Positions 9,257 to 20,259 of a stretch of DNA of 20,937 nt are shown here, piece after piece. The notes under the pieces are model-generated. The model had not been told where the DNA came from and ran no database searches. It saw nothing but the letters and a program-made list of their open reading frames with translations. Every line of letters starts with the position of its first letter. Within the stretch, counting starts at the first letter, position 1. Both the position numbers and the translations under genes were made by a program. Source of the stretch: Bigelowiella natans CCMP2755 (taxonomy: Eukaryota > Cercozoa > Chlorarachniophyceae); the NCBI GenBank assembly GCA_000320545.1, contig ADNK01003300.1, forward strand, positions 1-20,937, in the 5' to 3' direction.

Positions 9257-10634
9257 ATTATGCGGTAGTCGTACTATATTTGTGGAGCCAGTTCCTGGCA
9301 TCACGTCTGCGACGTTGTAAACGATTTTCCACTTGCCGTCGCGATTGTACTCTTTAGATTTCTCCACCTGAAAGGCACAAACGTGATTGATGCTGCACCA
9401 AAACAGGAGGAGGAGGGGTGTACGTCTCCATGAGTTAGCAGCCTACCATTTCACTGGATTCCGAAGTGAATATAATTGTGTCCACATTCGGGTCTCTTGC
9501 TCGAACGCTCTCCGCGACCTCCATGTACCGATCGAGCGTGAGGCATTTCTGAATATATTACGTACCACGTGAGATCCAAACAAACAAGCATATGAACAAC
9601 TAGGTACCCACCTCTTCCCCAGCTGCTGAGTCCTCAATCGTATGGCCATGACATTTGTCTGATGCTCTTACTGGCATCGCAATCGTCTTCTCCGGAATAA
9701 TATCGTACGATAGCTTCTGCATCTGCAGCTTCTCATTGATGAACTCGACCATGTCAACGTGCGGCCGCCACAAATATTGCAGGGCGGCTGAGGACCATTC
9801 GGTGATTATCTTTGGCCTCGAAACGCAAGTAATTTCCTCCGTCTTCGTTGTCCTCCCCGCCGTCGAGGCCGCTTCGTTTGCTGCCATCTCTCTTTCAACT
9901 GTGATTTGGAAGGGCTTCGTGGCGGTCATGGGCCACCAGGCTCCTTCAAACTCGATCACCTGGACGTTCGGGTCTTGTTTGCTGACCTCGTTGGCGTTTC
10001 TCACGCTCACGAGGCCGTTGGGGTTGTGGGGGACCTGGCAAGAGGAGATGGGACGGAAATAGCACTGTGTGTTCCGAATACCACAGCGTGCGTCTGTGAG
10101 CTTCCAGTTTCGTGCATCTAATACGAGGATGCGATCGGTCTGCATCGCATATGCAAGCCAGGCTTGGATTGTCACGTACAAGGCTCCGATATTTCGAGCG
10201 TCCTTCCTACCCAATGGAAACCTCCAAACGATGTATTTGGCTGTGTCGCAGTCGTCTGGATTCTGGTGTTTCCAGATCGCACCGACGATGCCGGTGCCGG
10301 GATTGTCAGCGGTCTGCTTGGGCCATTTTACGATATCTAACGAAGAATCTGGAGCCTCGTCGTTGCTTGGATCTTTGGCAGAAATGCTTCCGCTGGCTTG
10401 AGGACATCTACTGCCATCTGGAAGCGCTGATCTCACTCTTGTGTTGTAGCAGATCGTCAAGGTGGCGCACACGAAGATGAACCCAATAATCAGCTCGCGA
10501 GGGTTGATTCCAGCGAACAGGGCTAATTTACCCGACCGCCGACCTTTCCCTCGCATTGAAACTGAGCGGAGGGGGGCGGTGGAGGGTTTACGGTCGTTGC
10601 GTTCTTGTCTTCTGGTTGTACTTTTGCTGATCAC
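8830..10634 (-). CDS. Fucosyltransferase-like type II Golgi membrane protein (GT23-related)
   Basis: Probable Golgi glycosyltransferase that would transfer fucose from GDP-fucose to glycans. Exons on the - strand: 10634-9612, 9548-9447, 9367-9275, 9198-9104, 8980-8830 (stop). Introns are short (63-123 nt), GT-AG and in phase; the product is 487 residues. A basic N-terminus (about 1-46) precedes one hydrophobic segment at about 47-63 (ELIIGFIFVCATLTICY), the type II anchor plan. The lumenal part has LVLDARNWKL, a Cys-containing patch (CYFRPISSC), then MPVRASDKC at about 320-328. That motif resembles the R-x-x-D-K nucleotide-sugar loop of alpha-1,6-fucosyltransferases such as FUT8 and NodZ. IIFTSESSEM, then ADVMPGTGSTN at about 395-405 and MQLRAKYFII near 430-437 fit the C-terminal half of the same fold. 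The first Met opens the long exon and I see no better start. PRIM2 is divergent upstream. Family assignment is by motif resemblance only; acceptor and linkage are unknown. Confidence 0.72.
9223..9254. repeat. (TG)n microsatellite in fucosyltransferase intron 3
   Basis: About 16 TG units on the + strand fill nearly half of the 76-base intron 9199-9274; on the gene's strand it is (CA)n. Even this very short intron carries a microsatellite. Confidence 0.95.
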
Positions 10635-11042
10635 GAGGATGTCGTCACTGGATAGGAAAAGAAATCATTGACATCCCGAAAACATCACAAATATTATTCC
10701 TGCGACAAGGAAATGTCTTGTCGCTAGACATCAAAATCCAGAAGCCAGGAAGAGGTGCGATAATCAATTTACCTTTTGCGCTCTGCGACCTATCTTAGAG
10801 GTTTCTCCGATTGAAAATGCTCCTAAATTCCGGGAAGCAATGCGAAATCTCCCGAAGCTGGCCAGCCAGGAACGAACATGCGAAGACAAAATTACAATAG
10901 ATGTTTTCAGCTGAAATTCGTGGAAAAATATACTTTTAAAATATCAACATATTTCGTTTTGATATTTGACCTACGACAACTAACATTATGGATATTTTGC
11001 GAAAATCCAGGCTTGCCTCGGAAGGGCTTCCCGCCAAGCTTA
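10635..11042. promoter_or_regulatory. Divergent promoter region between fucosyltransferase and PRIM2
   Basis: About 400 bases separate the Met codon of the - strand fucosyltransferase from the first secure PRIM2 Met on the + strand, so both promoters should lie here. No TATA box or other element can be named with confidence. A + strand frame is open without an early Met from about 10672 to 10930 (it includes ENAPKFREAMRNLPKLASQE). Another + frame runs unbroken from ATG 10878 into the first PRIM2 exon. Either could hold 5' coding sequence of PRIM2. Confidence 0.5.
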
Positions 11043-12602
11043 ATGCTCGCGCCGAACATCTACCTCGCCCCCCCCTCGCAGGAGCTGGAACTCAAATCCT
11101 TTCGGACATGTGGACAGAAGCGAATTAGGGTAGTTCATCACCTTTAGCTTTGTTTGCCCGTTTCCCCTTTTTTCTTTTTCTTCCTTTTCTTTATAATCAC
11201 CATTCATTCGTACTCGGGGCAGATTCTCCAGGATCTGGAAAACGAGGTTCCCCAGCACAGGGCATCTGCCCTTCGGAGAATGGCAGCCGACTCGGAGGTA
11301 AGGGTTTCCTGAAAAAACCACCTTAAGAAAGCACAACAAGTTTCCATTATTAATTCACTCTAGTTCGACGCTAAGACCGACGTTGCCTCGCATTTTCTTC
11401 TACGACTGGCCCTCTGCAAGGAAGCATGGCAACGGTCTGTTCATAGCTATCAACCATAGTAAACATTAACTGAGGCACAAGCGAGAATATCAATACTAGA
11501 TAGAGATAGAACCTTTGTTGAAGGCTGCTGTCACCAAAAACTCGTTTAAGAAAGATAGATGCTCACATTCGAATGGTTTGGTGGCAGGGAATGGCTATTA
11601 GGGCACGAGCGACGGCTTCTAAAGCTGCGATTCTCGATTAGCAATTACAAAGAAAGGTATTGAATCATGTTGGCCTTGAAACCCAAATTTTACATACACT
11701 TTCCCTCACGCCTGACCGGACCTGCGACAATTCGCAGGAACGAGTTTCTTGCGGAAGTGATGAAAAGCTACTGCGAAGCCCAACGCAAAAGGGAGGAAGA
11801 GGAAGGGGGTGGGGGGGCTTCGAGTTCCGGGTCAGGAGAGGTAGAGGTGGTGAAACGAATGACGAGGGAGGAACTTTCGCAAGGTAGCAAGCAGCAGCAC
11901 TGCGCCATTGTTTGAACTTTCTTGAAAACAAGCATACCACCTTTGATTCGTCCAACATGCTCGAGTCTGATATTATTGTGCATCCCCCCAAGTGCTAGGG
12001 CCCAGAAAGGCCGGATGGTATACTCGGAACATGGTCGTCTTTTACGAGGTAAGAGCGAGCGGGGGGGGGTTTCTCCTTGGAGCAATTGTATACAATAACA
12101 TTTACATTGCTTACTAGATGCCGTTTGAAGCGGCGTTGGACCTTCTGCGCGATAGACTGGTTGTGCTAGCCAAAGGCCGGGCCTTTGTGCCAGAACCGTT
12201 GCTGGTAGAGCTTTCAAACCATAAGAAAACATGAAGCGCCGAGCACCGCTACACCTCAAGTTACCAAGGAAAATTACCACGTTGCTCATCGTGCGACCCA
12301 ATGTTTTCCTTATTCTTTTTTTAAAATTCCTAATGTTTCTTTTTCTTCTTCTTCTTTCTGACATATATAGTTCACGTTTGCATGCTCGTGGTTTTCGTCT
12401 CGGTTGCGCAAGCACCTCCTGATCTTACGACGGGCATCGCAGGTAACTAACCTTTGAACTAGATTTCCTTCCTCTCTTCTCCTTCTCCTTCTCCTCGCTC
12501 GACTGTGCGATTGTTGAGGGGGCGGAGGCGGATAGGTGATCCCCATCTGCTTGCCATGGGAGTTCCCGTGGTGTCATATTCGCGCGTAAACACCCACACA
12601 CG

Positions 12603-12639
<37 letters not shown>

Positions 12640-13276
12640 TTGGAAGGGCTGCTGCTATTGTCTCCTATATTTTCAAGTGCGAACAAAATAACGATAAAAT
12701 ACCAAATATAAAAAGGGCGTGAGACGAGATGAAAGAGTCTCGAAAGTGCTGAGAGAGCTCCGAAAGTTGGTTAGGCATCCACCCAAGTACAAGTGCACAG
12801 GGGTACCTTCCATGTAGAATGATGCTGATTTTGCTTTAGGAAAAGAGCAGTAGCTGTGAAAGGCGGGCAACATATCGCTGTTGTTGTTGTTGTTGCTGCT
12901 GCTGCTGCTGCAGGGATGCTATTTTCATTTCTCTTATTTCCTATTTTTGTGTGTCTCTCGGTCCAACCCCCTCCCCGGCTGCTTCTGCATTCCACTCGAA
13001 CAGGGGGCACTACCGGGAGGGGGGAAGATCACGCGTCATCACATCCCTATGTTGGCCTCGCAGTCGTTTCCATTATGTATGGCACAGATGTATCGCAAAC
13101 TCAATCAGCATTCACATTTACGGTATTTTTTTTGGGAGGGAAGGGGGGGGGGAGATGGGAGAAAGCAACACTGTTTTCAAAGGTTTGTGGAGGAATACAG
13201 AGATGGAGTGTTTGTTCTGCGGTGGCGAGTGCTGTTGTCGTCCTTTTTATGCACTCACGGTTTTAAATTTGGACGT

Positions 13277-13316
<40 letters not shown>

Positions 13317-13323
13317 GTGTGTG

Positions 13324-13361
<38 letters not shown>

Positions 13362-14266
13362 GATGGTGATGAGGATGAATCAAAAGTTTGCATGTCAGCA
13401 GCTGTGGCAACTTTGAAAACAGGTATATGGGCCGCCGCACATTTGGGCTCTTCCTCAAAGGAATCGGCTTATCGCTACAGGTTTTTGACTGTCTTTTCGC
13501 CGCAATACACGCAGCTCTACGCTTAAATGAGCCTTCTCCTTCTCCTCCTCCTCCTCCTCGTTTGGAAAAAACAAAAACTCTAATGTTCAGGAATCCCTTG
13601 AGTTTTGGCGCGAATCTTTCTCGCCTCGGTTCTCGTCCCTTGAATGGAGGAAGAAGTACTCGTACAACATCCGTCACAACTACGGTGAGGGTCGCGCCCC
13701 CGCAATCTTGTTGATGGAAATCGTAAACTTCTGGCATCGATTTTCTTATAATCCTTTCTCTTTTATCTATTGCTGCAAGAATAATTAACAACTGAATAGC
13801 TCAGAAGAGGAAGAAGAAGAAGAAGGAGACTACCCCCTCCCCCCGAAAATGTCAGCTGTGCCAACCACCGAATTACCTGATGAGAAAAAAACACGAGCAC
13901 GCTATGCTTTTCATGCTCGTTGACATGTATTCTAGGTAAGGTCGGCAAGTGTGCGGATTATGAACCATATGACTGTGGAAAGATCATAAGCAACGCCCTA
14001 CAAGGACCGAACGAGTACTACTGTCAGCATCACTACTATCTGCATAGAGGGGGGGGTGAAGGGGTAGAAATCTTTGAGTGTTGAATCTAGAGAGTGCCAT
14101 TCTTCTTTTGGTGTAAAACGAACGTATAACAACAAACAGATTTCATAGCTGCCCCTTCAAGTACTGCGATGCCAGTGGATTGAACAAATTATTAGAGGTA
14201 GTCGGTTTACAAGCTCTGCTGCGTGTAAATGTGAATACACACATGAGTGTTATTTTATTACACACA

Positions 14267-14332
<66 letters not shown>

Positions 14333-14998
14333 GCGAGTGTGTTTTCTGTGTCGCATGCGTGACTTGTGTGTCACTTTATATGACAAACGTGCGCAGTTCC
14401 ACCGAGTCGGCGTGGAGTCTCGGAAGAGGATTACGGAGCTTGCGCAGGCGTATGATATTAATGATGTTCATTAAAAAACCTCAGGGCGCTATCGAAATAG
14501 CGAGCGCGCTTTCATTTGAAATTCCGACGGCACTGAAAACGCCGACGATTTTAGTCCCGCGATATGGCCAGGGATCGGCTGTATTGTAGCCCGAAAATCA
14601 TCGGCGTTTTCGATATCACATCTCCAAAATCTGGTTCTTTTGTCGGATATATTGGTTATCACTACAATTTCCTTATGCATGTTGCGAACATCATTGGCGT
14701 GAAGCTCTTCGGTTGATTCTTCCGCTCTTTGTTATGTTGGGCACCCTACCCACTCGTCCCTCGCAATCTCATCAGATCGAGCTTTAGTATGGCGTGCCGA
14801 GTCTTCTTTGAAAGTAAACATGCGACGCCTTCGGAGGATTTAGACAGAAGTGTTAGTAGTTTTGAAGAGACAAAGCAGCAGCAGCAGCTCGATTTAGGTC
14901 AGGTGGGGATTCATCCCAATGCATATTTCGACGCCAGTAGGTTGTACCATGCTGCGGCACGCAGAAAGATCATGATGGGGCAAAAGTTGTTGCGTTAG
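11043..14998 (+). CDS. PRIM2: DNA primase large subunit (PRIM2/PriL), 16 exons
   Basis: Iron-sulfur subunit of the primase-polymerase alpha complex that starts RNA primers in nuclear replication. Exons: 11043-11129, 11223-11297, 11364-11434, 11588-11656, 11738-11883, 11999-12048, 12118-12204, 12371-12442, 12716-12802, 13004-13122, 13423-13480, 13591-13684, 13936-14014, 14140-14197, 14397-14449, 14776-14998 (TAG). All are GT-AG and in phase; 475 residues against 509 in human. Landmarks: NIYLAPPSQELEL (near the N-terminus), FDAKTDVASHFLLRLALC, RLLKLRFSI, FYEMPFEAALDLL, FGLFLKGIGLSL, KKYSYNIRHNYG, FHSCPFKYCD and MACRVFFE. The four cluster-binding cysteines fall at 273, 352, 369 and 409, spacing 79/17/40; human has 80/17/40. 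A Glu/Gly/Ser-rich linker follows residue 110. The weakest acceptor is before 12716 (no pyrimidine tract). The start is uncertain: the same frame is open back to ATG 10878 (55 more residues), or an earlier exon may exist. Confidence 0.94.
12594..12638. repeat. (CA)n microsatellite in PRIM2 intron 8
   Basis: About 20 CA units with CG substitutions near the start, in the intron 12443-12715. Confidence 0.95.
12879..12911. repeat. (TTG)n(CTG)n trinucleotide repeat in PRIM2 intron 9
   Basis: About five TTG units followed by six CTG units, ending in CAGG, in the intron 12803-13003. It is not translated in the model; the CAG at its end is a possible cryptic acceptor. Confidence 0.9.
13279..13357. 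repeat. Compound (TG)n(GA)n in PRIM2 intron 10
   Basis: About 23 TG units with one CG substitution run directly into about 16 GA units, in the intron 13123-13422. The GA part lies about 65 bases before exon 11, on the strand where a pyrimidine tract would be expected. Confidence 0.95.
14271..14331. repeat. Compound (TA)n(TG)n in PRIM2 intron 14
   Basis: About 15 TA units run into about 15 TG units, the reverse-complement arrangement of the (CA)n(TA)n repeat at 7141-7192. It lies 65 bases before exon 15. Confidence 0.95.
14486..14611. repeat. Foldback (inverted repeat) inside PRIM2 intron 15
   Basis: An 18-base arm at 14535-14552 (GAAAACGCCGACGATTTT) is complementary to 14594-14611 with one mismatch, leaving a 41-base loop. 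A smaller hairpin, CGCTAT-CGAA-ATAGCG, lies just before it near 14488. Both are in the intron 14450-14775 between two secure exons. It could be a small foldback or MITE-like insertion, or a structured intronic RNA. No snoRNA boxes are clearly recognisable. Confidence 0.7.
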
Positions 14999-17427
14999 CA
15001 TCGCACTGATCTTGAAGAGATCATCAAGCTAGCAAGTGAAGCACGCATGCCTGTGCGCGCTCACTTGTGAGGCAGATCAGATTGAACCACACGTGTTGGC
15101 ACAGTCTAAGCGTCAAAACTGTGCCCACAAGCACACGAAAAGAAAACCAAACAGCAGCTAGTTGCACTTTGTCATGCAAGCATCAAGCCTTCTTGTTTTG
15201 AAACTTTGAGATTGCCTCTTGCATCATCATGGCAGACGTGGAGAAGGATGTGTCTTTGTCTTCTGCCATTCGCTCGTTCAATTCCTTGGTCTCTGTTCCT
15301 GGGTTTCTTCTGTCCTTTGTTTCTTCAGCGTTGGGTGGCGCAGCTCCCTGCCGGTCCCACACTCTGGCACTGGCACCCGTTCAATGCATGTCAACTGTGC
15401 AATCATCAACTTCCAACTCAAGGTCAGCCAGCAACAGCAACATCAACTGGCAACTTCAGCAGCAATGACAACGTCAACTAGCAATTCAATCGGCAACAAA
15501 GTTCAGTGTCACGGCACGTCGATGCCCCTGCGCACACCTCACTGTCGTCCACAAGCAACTCGTTGTGTGTGCTGTCGTTGATCGTGTCTTTCAGAACTTT
15601 CACCACAGCGTCTTTCTTCCTTTTCAATGTTCGTGGATTTGAAACTCAACCATGCTAGCATGGCAGAGAACAGGTGCAATTTCAGTTTCTTCTTGCCTCA
15701 TCCAAAACAACAATGTTGCAAAATATGTCGCGGTCGTGGAGTCACTTGAGTGGCCACCTTCCTCCTTCAGCAGCTTTCACCATGCTGGCATGGTCTGGTG
15801 TTGGTGGAGTCAAACAGATGACAATTTTGTCAGAACACAAAAAGCGATGAATTCAAATTTGCCTGCCTTCCTTCCTTTCTTCCATTGCGGAGCATGGTTT
15901 TCCTTTGAGCATGGGATGGTGAAAACAAAAACGACACAGGGCAAATGGTCATTGGACTTGTCTAGTTGTGGACAGGTGATGCAAAGTTTGCCCACTTTCC
16001 TCTTTCCAATGCAATGGCGCAGTTGGCGCAGGAAAGCAGACTTGTCAACTTGCATCCTGACAAAAATTGACGTTGATGGTGTCAAGTCAGAGTTGGATTT
16101 TTTGTGGGTGCACGTTCTTTTCACTTTGCGTGGAAAAAAGCATCCCATTGTTTTCTTTTGAGGTCACCCTCCTCCTGTTCCTTGCTAGCTTGTGGGTCAC
16201 GTGATGAATTGGCAGTGCAGGAGAGGAGAGGTGCCATTGCCTCAGTTTGTGGTTGAGGGTTTGGGTTGCAACGAGCCATCTCAAAAGTTTGTTTGAAGAG
16301 AGCACTCCCCCAGCCACACAAAACCCAAAACAAAACAAAAATTGGAAAACTGAAAAAAACACAAGCGTCTTCAAATGCATGCTGGCATGCATGCTAATTG
16401 CATCTGCATCCAATGACAATGCCATGCGCGGTCAAGCAACAGCAACTCCAACCAACACGCAGCAGCAATGGTGCACAGCTGGACAGCAGTGGTTGCAGCG
16501 ATGACAGCAGCGAGCACCAAGCAGGGTGAGCTGCACAACGCACGCAACGCGACAGCCGCGGTGGAGCGCACGTTGTCCTGCAATGACGCAGCAGACGCAC
16601 GCGTGGACATTGATGAGCAAGTCCAAAAGTGGCACAGAGACCTCACGTCCAGAGCTCGACAGACCGCCTCTCTGGCCAGCTAGCTCTGGACCTGGGCGCT
16701 GGTTGCCAGTTGAAAGAAACATTTGGAACTTTCCGCCCTAGGTGTTGGTTGGAAAAGGAGCGCGCTCCTTTGCCTGCGCTGAGCAGCCGCCCCCGCATCA
16801 CCAAAACTCCAATCAACAATGAAAGACTTCAAACCTCTGAATGTTCGCCTCACGTTCCAACAGCGTCTTCACTGCATCCAACTGGCATCAGCAGACGCCT
16901 CTAGCAACCTGGCACCATCATTACATGCTCTTTCTTGCGTGTTCCTGATTTCGTTCACCAGGCGAAGGAGGAGCTGGTGTCCTCCCGCCGCCGTTTCAGA
17001 ATTCTCGAGACAGTGTCCATGGATGTCTGCGTTCAGAAGTCATTCCTGAGATTCCCCTCTTCGACAGGATCATTTTCCTTTGTAGTTTCTTCGATCATTG
17101 AATGAGTGAATGAAGGAAGGAAGGAACTAAGCAGGAGCACAGGTCACCAAATTCATTTCGCAACATTTACGAAGTTTAATGCATTAGATTCTTCCTGATT
17201 GGTTGCTCGGAGAAAAGGGCGTTAATATCGCCGAGCGCAGAGTTAGGTTTCTCTCAGAGGAGGAAGGTCCTTGTGTTAATTATCTCGATGAAAATAAATT
17301 AGTTGTCGTAGATATATTTCGTATTGTAATATTGTATAATTAATATTTTTCTTCTTCTCATGAAGATCTGAAATCGCCCTCCCAAGCCACCAGCTCGGTC
17401 AACAGGGCAACCGCCCACCCGATAACG
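14999..17427. other. 2.4-kb block with no recognisable gene and distinct texture
   Basis: From the PRIM2 stop to the ESF1 start there is no identifiable gene. The part from about 15050 to 17050 lacks the microsatellites that litter the rest of the window and is rich in TGGCA, CAACA and GCA words. Open frames occur on both strands: + 15229-15468, + 16468-16683 (HNARNATAAVERTLSCNDAA) and - 16148-15810 (LRQLRHCIGKRKVGKLCITC). None shows a domain, splice-consistent neighbours or transposase motifs. Related palindromes recur at 15650, 15780 and 16378. It could be an old transposable element, a non-coding RNA gene or a lineage-specific gene. Confidence 0.5.
15650..15663. repeat. Palindrome CCATGCTAGCATGG
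   Basis: A perfect 14-base palindrome. A near copy, CCATGCTGGCATGG, is at 15780-15793, exactly 130 bases on, and CATGCTGGCATG is at 16378-16389. These are the only clear repeated words of the block at 15-17 kb. Confidence 0.85.
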
Positions 17428-20214
17428 ATGGCTCCGAAGACGAACAAAGGCAAGGAGAAGGGGAAGAGACAGAGGCAGGACGATAACTCTATCGACAGGA
17501 ACAGGCTGATAACCGATGAACGTTTCAAGCATGTAATGAAGGGCCAACAGAACACTAGCATATATCTAGCTGCATGCATCGTCGGCTTCTTCTCCTTCGA
17601 GACAATACAATTTTGTCGCGCTGACGTGGAATTGATGACAGGCGCACAGCGATCCTATGTTCCAAAAAAGGCCCAAGAAGAGGAGGGTGGCCGAGGACGA
17701 CACGAGGTAAGAATAATACGTGCAAACAGTTGAAAAGCCGATTTCATCGCGCAGCTACGCCGAATGCGAATGCTGAGCTCTTTCCTTCTATTCACGTTTC
17801 AACCACCATCGAGTCAATATACATCCCAAGGATGATAACTCTCGTACTATTCGTATTCTCAACCCCCATAGGTTCCAATCAATGTACACAAAGCGAGATT
17901 TCAAGGTAGGGTGCACACCGTCGGTTTTTTTTTAGTAGGCTAGAATGGCGATGATAAAAGAACCGTGTCCATTATAATTATAATAATTATTATTAATATC
18001 ATCATGCAAAATCAGATGGACGGACGGGATAGATATGGACGATCGAAGGCGCAGGTAAAGAGGGCGCAAGAGGCTTTCGAAAAGGTCAGCTCTACCGACA
18101 CAGAGCGCTGGATATGTGAAATAACCATGTTCATTTCAATGAAGAATCGGGCGAGTCGAGATAAGGCCAAGCACTATTTATTCTTTATTTCTTCTTGTTC
18201 GCTCGTGCCTTTGAAAAACGAAAACGGTGTGTTGGCAGGACAACGATGATGAAGAATCGTTCGAGGGTGATGATGAGCTGGAGGAGACCTCCTCCTCGGA
18301 TGATGAGTATGTGCATAGATATTAGCGTATTAGCTACCCACATCAGCAGGGGAGGAAGCCAGAGCTTTCTTTTCTGTATCTCTGGCAAATTGCAGCACTT
18401 CCATCGGAGAAAAATATGCTAGAAGCCGCGAATGCGCTCATCCGTGAAATCGTGTCGCGTGTCGTGTGTATGCAGTTGAATTAAACTTCACCAGATCGGT
18501 ATAAGCGGCATTGATAACAACGTGTGTGTTCACGGCGGGTATTTATTGCTGTCTGCTCCTTTCCTTAGCGATGAGGATCTTATTTTGGGCGACGACGAAG
18601 ATGAAGAAGAGGTGGGTGGGTGGATGGTTGGCCTGATGCTGGGAAACATGATGTGCGGCTTCCTAGTCCGCTACCACTACTTCTACGACTCACACATTTT
18701 TTCAAATGCAATGAATGGTTCCAGGTGATAGAGGAGGAGGACCAGTCGTCCATTCCTGTGGGGGACTCCACAAGTCGTATCGCGGTACGGCAAAGAGAAC
18801 GGGGAGAGGGGGGAGGGAGGGGAGGGAGAAAGAATCTAACAAATTACATTTCACAACCAAAAATCATTCTTTAGAGCGATTATTTGAGCAGCGAGTTCAC
18901 TAAATGTACACTAATCGAAAGGTCATGCATTTGGACTGGGATCATATCAAATCGGTGAGAAGTCGATGGAGAAGAGAGCCGCCGCGGATGAGGATGAATG
19001 ATGATGATGATGATGACAGAAAGAGATATAGCTCTCTCCTTGTGCTTTTCCTTCGTCGTTTCTCCATTCATTTGTTCGAGTCAAGATCGTTAACACAACG
19101 CCAACGACGGCAGGTGGATCTGTTGGTGCTCTTCCAGTCGTTTCTCCCCCCTGGACACCTCATCAAGGCTGTGACGACATACGTAAGCACGCGCATCGTT
19201 TCGAGTTAACTTATATCCGCATTTTTGCAAAACGCAGTTCTGTAAGAGGGAGCATACGGTTGATGCTGTCATCTCACTGAATCGCTCATGCGGAGATTTC
19301 GAGCTGAGATTTCTCTGCGCTCTCTGACATAAAAAATCATCACGACCAGGTTTCTCAATTCGGGAAGGAGAGAATGAAGACCGAGGCCAAGTCAACAACC
19401 ATCACAAATGCACAAAAAAATCGACTTTGCTCCAAAAGAGATACATAGGCGTATTTTATAAGAGTTTGTGGGATCGGAAGAAGAAGAAGAAGAAGATGAT
19501 GATGATGAATAGCGAGAAATATTGGGAAATCATATCCAAGCACAAATACTGATAAGCACCGATGATTCCTGTGAATTCGGCACGAATTGAAGGTATGGGC
19601 CGGTGTCGCTCTGGTCTCAAAAGGGTGGGAAAGCGAAGAAGAAGAAGGAAGAGGATGGTGAGGACGAAGAGGAACAACCGATTTCGGAGGTAAAAACGCG
19701 ATAAGATAATGTCGTCGTCTATACCTATTTATCGTAATTTCAGCCAAACCAATTTTCCAATGGATAATAACCCCCCCCCCTCCCCCCCACGAATAGGTTA
19801 GCTTAAGGCGATATGAGAAGGAGAGACTCAAGTACTTCTACGCTGTCGTGGAGTGCGACGATGTAGTAACAACGCGCGCAACACACGCACAAGGCCCTCG
19901 ACGACGACAACGATTACAGTGCCATTAAGACTCTGTACTCACCATCCCGTAGATTGAGCACCTGCCTTGTTTGTCAGGTTGCAGCGGCGCGTCACGTGTA
20001 CAGAGAGTGTGATGGCGTTGACATTGGTGGCTCCGGAAATCAGCTCGACCTTCGGTCATAACATGCATACATGTGTGCGTGTGCTTGCGTGCGTGCGCGT
20101 GTGGAAGTGTGTATGTGTAAATATCCTTGTATGGATGGAACTGCGGTTTGGAACAATCGCACACCATATCTATCAGTTATTATCAGTTTTTTTCGTCATA
20201 GTGTTGCCCCCCTC

Positions 20215-20259
<45 letters not shown>

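Noticed and set aside
12231-12422. + strand frame with hydrophobic stretch
   Set aside because: It spans a PRIM2 intron and reads exon 8 in the wrong frame; the membrane-like run comes from a TTC/TTT pyrimidine tract.
14788-14998. Alternative PRIM2 last-exon acceptor at 14787/14788
   Set aside because: It also keeps phase, but it shortens the segment before the last cluster cysteine by four residues. The 14776 acceptor gives the 40-residue spacing known for the family.
15810-16148. 112-codon - strand frame in the 15-17 kb block
   Set aside because: Hydrophilic and Lys/Cys-rich, but with no domain, no splice-consistent neighbours and a similar frame open on the + strand; not enough to call a gene.
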